Origin: Oscillospiraceae bacterium
Lineage (GTDB): Bacteria > Bacillota > Clostridia > Oscillospirales > Oscillospiraceae
DNA: 6,865 nucleotides
Direction: 5' to 3'
Assembly (NCBI GenBank): GCA_031288675.1
Contig: JAITQY010000098.1
Coordinates: 1 to 6,865, forward strand
Shown here piece by piece: positions 1 to 5,747 of this stretch. The position numbers and the translations under genes were made by a program. The notes beneath the pieces were generated by a model. It was not told the origin of the DNA and did not search any database. It was given only the letters and a program-made list of their open reading frames with translations. Numbering within the stretch: the first letter of the stretch is position 1; each line of letters opens with the position of its first letter.

Positions 1-3
1 CTC

Positions 4-32
4 TTGACAAACCGCATTTTTTGTGGTATAAT
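4..32 (+). promoter_or_regulatory. Upstream sigma-A promoter P1, perfect consensus with extended -10
   Basis: The -35 box TTGACA lies at 4-9 and the -10 box TATAAT at 27-32, with a 17-nt spacer. A TG at 24-25, one base before the -10, makes it an extended -10 promoter as well. Transcription should start near 39, giving a leader of about 147 nt before metA. All twelve consensus bases match, so it should be strong unless repressed. Its upstream context is cut off by the window edge. Confidence 0.85.
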
Positions 33-122
33 GCAGAGGTATCACAAATAATCGAACATTGCTCTAAGTGTTCCGCTTAACTGCTGTGACAATTGATTTT
101 AGTTATGTAAATATTTTCGCGG
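33..122 (+). other. Spacer between the tandem promoters, potentially structured leader RNA
   Basis: Only P1 transcripts would carry this stretch. It holds an inner hairpin: seven pairs between 54-60 and 67-73 (one G-T) around a six-base loop. An outer stem pairs TCACA (42-46) with TGTGA (85-89). No U-rich run follows closely, so it does not look like an intrinsic terminator. I do not recognise SAM-I, T-box or other methionine-related riboswitch core motifs in it. There is no credible small ORF either: the ATG at 31 sits inside the -10 box and stops after six codons. It may be a regulatory leader, an operator region or simply spacer DNA. Confidence 0.35.
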
Positions 123-151
123 TTGACAATAATCGGTTTACGTGATATAAT
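123..151 (+). promoter_or_regulatory. Sigma-A promoter P2, proximal to metA, perfect consensus
   Basis: The -35 box TTGACA lies at 123-128 and the -10 box TATAAT at 146-151, again with a 17-nt spacer. Transcription should start near 158, leaving a leader of about 28 nt that holds little beyond the metA ribosome binding site. This is the most likely main promoter for metA and, by read-through, for the two genes behind it. Confidence 0.88.
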
Positions 152-171
152 CCACTGACATTTTACATATG

Positions 172-180
172 AAAGGGGAA
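172..180 (+). promoter_or_regulatory. Ribosome binding site deciding the GTG start of metA
   Basis: AAAGGGGAA with its GGGG core at 175-178 sits 7 nt before the GTG at 186. No ATG, GTG or TTG lies upstream in that frame before a stop at 156-158. The protein starting at this GTG (MPIKIPNQLPA) aligns end to end with the E. coli MetA N-terminus, so the GTG is the right start. Confidence 0.85.
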
Positions 181-185
181 GCGCA

Positions 186-1118
186 GTGCCGATAAAAATC
201 CCTAATCAGCTTCCTGCACGCACCGTACTTGACGGCGAAAACATATTTGTAATGACCGAAACACGGGCGGTGACGCAGGATATTCGTCCGCTTAAAATGA
301 TTATACTCAATCTGATGCCTACAAAAATCGTTACGGAAACTCAGTTGCTGCGTCAGTTAAGCAATACTCCGCTGCAAATTGAGATTGACTTTCTTGATGT
401 TGCAAGCCATGTAAGCAAGAATACAGACAGGTCGCACCTTGAAACTTTTTACTGTACTCTTGACGAGGTCAGCTCCAAAAAATACGACGGAATGATAATA
501 ACCGGAGCGCCGGTAGGCGATTTGCCGTTTGAGGAAGTCGATTATTGGGACGAGCTTACACAGATATTGAAGTGGTCGTGTACAAATGTGCACTCCACGC
601 TTCATATCTGCTGGGGCGCGCTTGCCGGGCTGTACTATCATTATAGCATTCCTAAGGAAGAGATTCCCGGCGGAAAAATCTCCGGAGTATATAAGCACAC
701 GCTTATCAAGCCTAATTCTCCGTGGTTTCGCGGTTTTGATTCGGAGTTCTGTATTCCGCACAGCCGCTATTTCCGCGCGTCGGAAAAAGCGTTGGTAGAA
801 TCCCCAAAGCTTGAGATACTTGCGCGCTCTGAGGATGCCGGAGTATTCGCGGTAAAGAGTACGGATAACCGGCATTTCTTTATCACGGGTCATCCGGAGT
901 ACGATACGGACACACTGAAGATAGAATACGAGCGCGATCTCGAAAAAGGAATTGATCCGGCAATACCGGAAAACTATTTTCCGGATAATAACCCTGCAAA
1001 AGAGCCCGTAGCGCATTGGAAAGCGCATTCTCAGCTTCTGTACTCAAACTGGCTTAATTACTATGTATATCAGACTACTCCGTATGACCTGTATCAGGTC
1101 GAGGATTATTCTATCTGA
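186..1118 (+). CDS. metA: Homoserine O-acyltransferase MetA (probably succinyl-CoA type)
   Basis: This cytoplasmic enzyme acylates the hydroxyl of L-homoserine from an acyl-CoA, the committed step to methionine. At 310 residues it is full length for the MetA family (class I glutamine amidotransferase-like fold). Visible hallmarks are the N-terminus MPIKIPNQLPA, the NLMPTK segment ending at Lys47, the nucleophile Cys142 in HICWGA, GHPEY with His236 and Glu238 of the catalytic site, and the C-terminal NWLNYYVYQTTPYDL. Position 111, in GAPVGDLPF, is glycine. In characterised MetA enzymes glycine there goes with succinyl-CoA (E. coli) and glutamate with acetyl-CoA (Bacillus cereus), so I infer a succinyltransferase. 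It starts with GTG behind a strong ribosome binding site and two promoters, and is first in a tight run with the SLOG gene. Family assignment is near certain; acyl donor is inference. Confidence 0.97.
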   Translation: MPIKIPNQLPARTVLDGENIFVMTETRAVTQDIRPLKMIILNLMPTKIVTETQLLRQLSNTPLQIEIDFLDVASHVSKNTDRSHLETFYCTLDEVSSKKYDGMIITGAPVGDLPFEEVDYWDELTQILKWSCTNVHSTLHICWGALAGLYYHYSIPKEEIPGGKISGVYKHTLIKPNSPWFRGFDSEFCIPHSRYFRASEKALVESPKLEILARSEDAGVFAVKSTDNRHFFITGHPEYDTDTLKIEYERDLEKGIDPAIPENYFPDNNPAKEPVAHWKAHSQLLYSNWLNYYVYQTTPYDLYQVEDYSI

Positions 1119-1120
1119 AT

Positions 1121-1636
1121 ATGACACGACTATTGAGGGAACGCACGGCGTGCTTTACAGGACATAGAACTGTACCGGCACAGGTCGCGGCACGGCTGGC
1201 GGAACATCTTGAAAAACAAATCGAATTCCTTTATGAGAAAGGCATAACTGATTATCTTGCCGGCGGAGCTAAGGGATTTGACGCGCTTGCGGCGGCAACC
1301 GTACTGAAGCTTCGTGATACTTCACTGCCTGATATACGGCTGATACTTACGCTTCCGTGTCCTGACCAATACAAAACTTGGGGTGAGCTTGATATTGCGC
1401 TCCATCAGGAAATCCGCCGCCGCGCGGACGGTATAATTACGCTGTCTGACGAATATTATGATGGGTGTATGCTTGTCCGTAACCGATATATGGTGGATAA
1501 TTCTTTAGTGTGCGTCGCTTACTACAACGGAACCCGTAACGGCGGCGGAACATATCACACAGCGGCTTACTGCCGGCATCAGGGAGTTTTGCTCGTAAAT
1601 TTATATGAGACGCTGAACGGCACTGCTGATTTTTAA
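1121..1636 (+). CDS. SLOG/YpsA-family (DUF1273) nucleotide-binding-like protein
   Basis: A 171-residue cytoplasmic protein with a Rossmann-like SLOG fold. Motifs run in family order: CFTGHR (11-16) at the first strand, GGAKGFD (48-54) as the glycine-rich phosphate-binding loop, LPCPDQYKTW (78-87), RNRYMVD (120-126) and an NGGGTYHTAAY segment (140-150). These match the DUF1273 family, to which B. subtilis YpsA belongs; YpsA overproduction disturbs cell division, but its ligand and reaction are not settled. SLOG proteins as a group are thought to bind nucleotides or their derivatives. The ATG lies 2 nt after the metA stop and no upstream start exists in this frame before a stop at 1085-1087. 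The nearest GAGG (1101-1104) is about 16 nt away, farther than ideal, so translation probably depends on coupling to metA. Why it sits behind metA is unknown. Confidence 0.88.
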   Translation: MTRLLRERTACFTGHRTVPAQVAARLAEHLEKQIEFLYEKGITDYLAGGAKGFDALAAATVLKLRDTSLPDIRLILTLPCPDQYKTWGELDIALHQEIRRRADGIITLSDEYYDGCMLVRNRYMVDNSLVCVAYYNGTRNGGGTYHTAAYCRHQGVLLVNLYETLNGTADF

Positions 1637-1643
1637 CTATTCT

Positions 1644-1649
1644 GGGAGG
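1644..1649 (+). promoter_or_regulatory. Ribosome binding site deciding a TTG start
   Basis: GGGAGG lies 7 nt before the TTG at 1657, ideal spacing. An ATG at 1650 is nearer but in another frame. Starting at the TTG yields a proper signal peptide (MKKLTNFYK, then a hydrophobic stretch), which supports the choice. Confidence 0.8.
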
Positions 1650-1656
1650 ATGAAAC

Positions 1657-4641
1657 TTGAAAAAGCTTACTAATTTTTATAAATCGCTGGCGCTGCTGAC
1701 CGCGCTGTGTTTGATTGTGAATGTATTCCTTTTTGCGAGAGCGGCGGAACTCGGCAGCAAAATAGAGATCAAAGATTCTGTATTTCAAATAGGTACGTCG
1801 CGTGAGAACGAACACTACTTCATTTATGAGCCGCACAGCGCGGTTCGTCCGGTAGTGATGTACGGCTCTAAACTGTGCAATTACGGCAAGTTTGCGTCGA
1901 TATCACAGGTTCTTACCGATAAGGGCTGGAACGTAGTCGGCGGTATCAACGGCGGCTTCTATAACACCGGAAGCTATCAGCCGCTTGGATTAGTTGTAAG
2001 TGAGGGTGTTATGATGTCCTCTGATGAAACAGGATACCATGCCGTCGGATTCCGCGAGGACGGAACGGCGTTCATCGGCGACCCGCAGATGAAGCTCTCT
2101 GTTGAAATAAACCGCCGCGAATATCCTCTGTACGGCTATAATAAATCGCGCGACCGCAAAGGATTTTATCTGCTCAGTTCTGATTTTTTCAAAGATACGC
2201 AAAATACTGAGGAAGGACGCGATATTATACTTTCGCCTGATTTCAGCGGAGGAGTGACAGTGAACGGCTCCTTTGATTTTACTGTAGACCGCGTAGTGTA
2301 TTCCACGCAGCCGTTGGAGATTCCTGACGGCAAGTATGTCCTTACGGTCAACAACCGCGCGGACGAATCCCTGCAAGCCGTTGCTGATGGCATTGCCCGC
2401 GGAGACACTATAACGCTTAACGTAAGCAGTAACCGCGAGTGGAACGAAGCGGAAAGCGCGGTCGGCAGCTATGTTAAGCTCGTAACGCGCGGACGCGTTG
2501 ATGCGGAATACACTAAAACTCCCAAATATGATGAAACACATCCTCGCACCGCAATCGGAATAAAATCAGACGGCACGGTGATAATGTACACCGTTGACGG
2601 ACGCCAAAGCGCGATAAGCGACGGGCTTACGGCGGAGCATACCGCTCAGCGGCTTATTGAACTCGGATGCCGCGAAGCCTTAATGCTTGACGGCGGCGGA
2701 AGCTCCAACTTTCAGGCAAAATACATAGGTAACGACTATTTTACCCAGATCAATAACCCCTCCGATTACGCCGGCGCGAACGGCGGCGGAAAGGAACGCA
2801 GTGTAACTAACTATATCGCGCTTGCCGCGCCTGAACGCGGTTCCGGTATCGCGAAGTATCTGACCTTATACCCGCAGGACGCTAAGGTGCTGCGAGGCTC
2901 TGACTTCTGGTTTGAGGTACGCGCGGCTGACGAAACATTACGTCCGGTTGACGCGTCGGAATCCGAAATTGACCAATCCGGAAACCGTTATACAGCCTAC
3001 TTTGAGGGACTGACCGCCGAAGCGGCGCTTACCGAAATTGCCAATCCCGACTATTTTATTCTCCGCCTTGACGGCGCGGGGATTAACGCGCTGAACCTTT
3101 ACCGCGGTGTAAGCTATGACGTTAACGCGGCGGCGTTCTATCAGGGAGAGGAACTGTTCAGCACTGATAACGCGTACACTTGGAGCCTTACGCCGGAACT
3201 TGGTACTGTTGACGCAAACGGCGTAGTTACGGTCACGGCGGAATCCGGCGACGGAGAGCTTACTGTTACTGCCGGAAATCAGGCTCTTACCGTTCCGGTA
3301 ACGATTGCGCGCAGTGTGGTCGCGCTTGAAACGTTTGAAGATTACTTCAGCGGCTATAAAGCTGGCGAAAACGGCAGTTCGGCGGCAATCACGCAGGAGC
3401 GCAATATGGAGTTCGTCAAATTCGGACGCGCGTCCGCTAAAGTTGACGGAGCCGGTTACATTCCGCTCGGCTACAGCGTGGATGAAGAACTCGGATACGC
3501 GGCAATGTGGGTCTATACGCCAGCCGATAGTCCGGCGTACTCTGTAACTTTGAATTATACGGACGGTACAGATTTCACGGAGTTTATTGACGAAACCGGT
3601 ATATGGACGCGTCTTGTATTCGACCTGCCGGCGCTCGGCACAGATATTGCCGGCATAGCCGTTGAAGGCTTAGATGAAGTGCGGAACTGCGTACTTTATA
3701 TCGACCAAATCACCGCCGCGTCCGACCGTGACGTTGACGAAGCGCCTCCGGCAATCAGCGAACTTGTTATAGACCCTGAACTTCCGGCGATGACCGCAGC
3801 GATTAACGATAATATTACCGACCTTAGCGGCGACGGAATAAGCGTTACGCTTGACGGCGCGCCTGTGCAGTTCAGCTACCGCGGCAAAACCGGAGAGCTT
3901 ACTGCCGCGCTGTCTGCGCTGAGCGGCGGTCAGCATAAGATTACGGTCGTTGCTACGGACTCCAGCGGCAATATCGCGCGTAAATCGCTGATGTTTTTCG
4001 CCCCTTACAGCGAGGACGAGGAACAGCAAACTAAATTCGCGGATATGAGCGACCACTGGGCATACGACTATGTGGACTATATGGCTGAACTTGGAGTTGT
4101 AAACGGCATTGAAAGCTCCAAAGGAAAGTTCAATTACCAGCCGAACGCGCCGATTACCCGCGCCCAGTTCGCGGTGATGTTATACCGCTTCCTCGGCGCG
4201 GAAAACGCGGAGCCGCCGCTTCCGGTAAACGAGCCGTCCAATTCAGCTGAAGGAAGCCTTGTGTTTGAGCCTCAATCGTCAATTTCAGCGTTCACTGACA
4301 AAAAGGATATTCCGGACTGGGCGGCTGAAGCAGTCGCGTACGCCGTTAATTCCGGCTATATTAAAGGCATAGGCGGCGATGACGGATTGTACTTCCAGCC
4401 AGGCGGAACGCTTACGCGCGCTCAGGCGATGACGATACTTGGCAGGGTTCAGCCTTACGGTTATCCAAGCGCGGAACTTAAAGATTTCAAGGATTATGCC
4501 AAGATTCCGGACTGGAGCCTTCGCTATGTCGCAAGCCTTGTCGGTCAGGGTGTAATCAACGGACGCGAGGGCAACCTGCTTGCGCCTAACGATTCTCTTA
4601 CCCGTGCTGAGGTTGCAAAAATACTGACAGAGTTAACGTAA
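1657..4641 (+). CDS. Secreted phosphodiester glycosidase-domain protein with three C-terminal SLH repeats
   Basis: A 994-residue exported protein. Residues 1-30 form a signal peptide: a lysine-rich start, a hydrophobic core and an ARA-type cleavage site near 29/30. Residues about 40-390 match the phosphodiester glycosidase domain (PF09992/DUF2233, as in human uncovering enzyme NAGPA): GINGGFYNTG (96-105), QPLG (108-111), VDGR (313-316), MLDGGGSSNF (343-352) and RSVTNYIAL (381-389). Next come beta-rich modules: an unassigned stretch (about 395-495), a Big-like Ig domain (about 500-550), a jelly-roll, carbohydrate-binding-like module (about 556-690) and another Ig-like domain (about 697-783). 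Three SLH repeats end the protein (about 793-846, 879-930, 942-991), carrying TRAQ, TRAQ and TRAE. SLH repeats hold proteins on secondary cell-wall polymers, so it should act at the cell surface. The substrate is unknown; cleavage of sugar-phosphodiester links in wall polymers or glycans is inferred. It lies 20 nt after the SLOG gene and probably shares its transcript. Confidence 0.92.
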   Translation: MKKLTNFYKSLALLTALCLIVNVFLFARAAELGSKIEIKDSVFQIGTSRENEHYFIYEPHSAVRPVVMYGSKLCNYGKFASISQVLTDKGWNVVGGINGGFYNTGSYQPLGLVVSEGVMMSSDETGYHAVGFREDGTAFIGDPQMKLSVEINRREYPLYGYNKSRDRKGFYLLSSDFFKDTQNTEEGRDIILSPDFSGGVTVNGSFDFTVDRVVYSTQPLEIPDGKYVLTVNNRADESLQAVADGIARGDTITLNVSSNREWNEAESAVGSYVKLVTRGRVDAEYTKTPKYDETHPRTAIGIKSDGTVIMYTVDGRQSAISDGLTAEHTAQRLIELGCREALMLDGGGSSNFQAKYIGNDYFTQINNPSDYAGANGGGKERSVTNYIALAAPERGSGIAKYLTLYPQDAKVLRGSDFWFEVRAADETLRPVDASESEIDQSGNRYTAYFEGLTAEAALTEIANPDYFILRLDGAGINALNLYRGVSYDVNAAAFYQGEELFSTDNAYTWSLTPELGTVDANGVVTVTAESGDGELTVTAGNQALTVPVTIARSVVALETFEDYFSGYKAGENGSSAAITQERNMEFVKFGRASAKVDGAGYIPLGYSVDEELGYAAMWVYTPADSPAYSVTLNYTDGTDFTEFIDETGIWTRLVFDLPALGTDIAGIAVEGLDEVRNCVLYIDQITAASDRDVDEAPPAISELVIDPELPAMTAAINDNITDLSGDGISVTLDGAPVQFSYRGKTGELTAALSALSGGQHKITVVATDSSGNIARKSLMFFAPYSEDEEQQTKFADMSDHWAYDYVDYMAELGVVNGIESSKGKFNYQPNAPITRAQFAVMLYRFLGAENAEPPLPVNEPSNSAEGSLVFEPQSSISAFTDKKDIPDWAAEAVAYAVNSGYIKGIGGDDGLYFQPGGTLTRAQAMTILGRVQPYGYPSAELKDFKDYAKIPDWSLRYVASLVGQGVINGREGNLLAPNDSLTRAEVAKILTELT

Positions 4642-4656
4642 ATTATGCGGATGATT

Positions 4657-4685
4657 TTGACAACGGTTTTGTAAGATTTTAAGTA
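4657..4685 (+). promoter_or_regulatory. Weak candidate promoter in the 62-nt gap before the AlkZ-related gene
   Basis: A perfect TTGACA lies at 4657-4662, but the sequence 17 nt further (TAAGTA, 4680-4685) is a poor -10 box with only two of six consensus bases. The gap (4642-4703) has no hairpin followed by a T run, so read-through from the SLH gene is possible. Either the downstream pair has this weak promoter or it belongs to the metA transcript. Confidence 0.22.
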
Positions 4686-4703
4686 AAGAACGGAAGATAA
4701 GAT

Positions 4704-5747
4704 ATGAATGACACTATAATCTCGCTCAGGATGGATAGGCAGTATCTTGCCTACCCGGCGAATAAAGAGGAATATCAGGAGCTTTACCGCGATTTGCAGC
4801 CGGGCAAACACGTTTACTGGATCGGATTCGGCGACCCGCCGTCGCTGACGTTCCGCGCGGACTTTGATGATATAGAGTTTAACCGCGGCAGACAGCGCGC
4901 GCGTGAGCTTATCAAGGTTAGGCTGATAGGAGGAACGCTTGGGTGGATTGTTCCGGATGACTTGGAGCTATTCGCAGCGCTCTACCGTAAACCGTTGATA
5001 AAACCGTCAGAGCGTCATTTGAGGATGCTTGATTTGATAGAGCGGAGCGGTCCTCTGAATATTCAGCAGATGAAAGAAGAAACCGGCATTTTGGTGAAAG
5101 AAATCACTCCGGTGCTGCACCGTTTGCAGGAAGCGTTTTTGATTTATGAGGATCAGTACGACGGAGAGTGGGATCGCGGATGGTATCGCTTTGAGGAGAT
5201 GTTCCCAGATGCGGACTTGGAGCGGTACACGCGCGGGGAAGCTCTGAAGATTTTGCTTAGGCGGTTTGCCTTCCGGCAGGCGGAGTTTAATTCGGAGATG
5301 GCGCAGTCGTACTATAAACTCCCGGCAAAAGAAATCAATGCGGCGATACAGGCGTTGACCGGAGACGGAACGCTTACGGAGACGGAGGGAGGGTATATAC
5401 TGTGTTCAGATGCGGAGTTTTTGAAAACATATCAGGCAAAATCTCCGGTAGGTGTGTATGCAATGCACCATAATGATTTTCTTGTTAAATCTAACGCATA
5501 TTGGCTGAAAGAAAAGTTTAGGCACGCGGAGTATGAAACGCTTCAGTATTTGCTTATTGACGGAGAATTTCACGGCGCAAGTTTAGGTAAGGTACATAAC
5601 GGTCCGTTTGACTTGGAAGATGTAATTCTTGACCTGCCGGATGATGAAGCTCAGGCGCGTAAAACGGAAATAATAGAGGCGGTATTGGCGGTCAATTACG
5701 GTGAAAATAAACGCGTTAAGCGTTACTTAGGAGAAGAAATTAAGTGA
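4704..5747 (+). CDS. AlkZ-related winged-helix DNA-binding protein
   Basis: A 347-residue protein with no signal peptide or membrane segment. Residues about 103-150 look like a winged helix (SERHLRMLDLIERSGPLNIQ, then a basic helix) and about 175-235 like a second one. This tandem arrangement, together with the RLQEAFLIYED and RGWYRFEEMFP segments, resembles the HTH_42/AlkZ-YcaQ group of DNA glycosylases, which excise alkylated bases and unhook crosslinks. The Gln-x-Gln catalytic motif expected in the N-terminal part of AlkZ and YcaQ is not seen, so activity is doubtful and a purely DNA-binding or regulatory role is possible. The ATG at 4704 has a modest GGAAG at 4692-4696, 7 nt upstream. The stop overlaps the start of the MFS gene, implying coupled translation and a shared role. 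Family assignment is from remembered motifs and is moderate. Confidence 0.6.
   Translation: MNDTIISLRMDRQYLAYPANKEEYQELYRDLQPGKHVYWIGFGDPPSLTFRADFDDIEFNRGRQRARELIKVRLIGGTLGWIVPDDLELFAALYRKPLIKPSERHLRMLDLIERSGPLNIQQMKEETGILVKEITPVLHRLQEAFLIYEDQYDGEWDRGWYRFEEMFPDADLERYTRGEALKILLRRFAFRQAEFNSEMAQSYYKLPAKEINAAIQALTGDGTLTETEGGYILCSDAEFLKTYQAKSPVGVYAMHHNDFLVKSNAYWLKEKFRHAEYETLQYLLIDGEFHGASLGKVHNGPFDLEDVILDLPDDEAQARKTEIIEAVLAVNYGENKRVKRYLGEEIK
5729..5733 (+). promoter_or_regulatory. Ribosome binding site for the GTG start of the MFS gene
   Basis: AGGAG lies inside the end of the preceding gene, 10 nt before the GTG at 5744. It supports a start that overlaps the upstream stop as GTGA (5744-5747). Confidence 0.75.

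Noticed and set aside
105..168. Inverted repeat ATGTAAA (105-111) and TTTACAT (162-168) flanking P2
   Set aside because: A 7-bp match about 50 bp apart is expected roughly once by chance in this much AT-rich DNA; no third copy or known operator resemblance.
33..185. SAM riboswitch or T-box before a methionine gene
   Set aside because: I looked for the SAM-I core (GAUGAAAC-like and CGGCAACC-like segments) and T-box elements and found none; P2 would bypass most of the leader anyway.
169..195. Eight-codon ORF (ATG at 169, TAA at 193-195) overlapping the metA start in another frame
   Set aside because: It has no ribosome binding site of its own, lies over the metA one, and its short length is expected by chance. 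Kept only as a remote idea for an overlapping leader peptide.
357..1028. Minus-strand 223-residue ORF opposite metA
   Set aside because: It lies entirely within a well-conserved metA, lacks family motifs and has an arginine-rich, shadow-like composition.
1670..1720. Lipoprotein signal (Cys18 in LTALC) in the SLH protein
   Set aside because: The residue before the cysteine is leucine, not Gly, Ala or Ser, and the hydrophobic core continues past it; an ordinary signal peptidase I site near 29/30 fits better.
1990..2541. Minus-strand ORFs opposite the glycosidase domain
   Set aside because: They overlap a strongly supported coding frame with recognised domain motifs and show no recognisable protein features.
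4642..4703. Intrinsic terminator after the SLH gene
   Set aside because: No stable GC-rich hairpin followed by a T run can be found in the gap.
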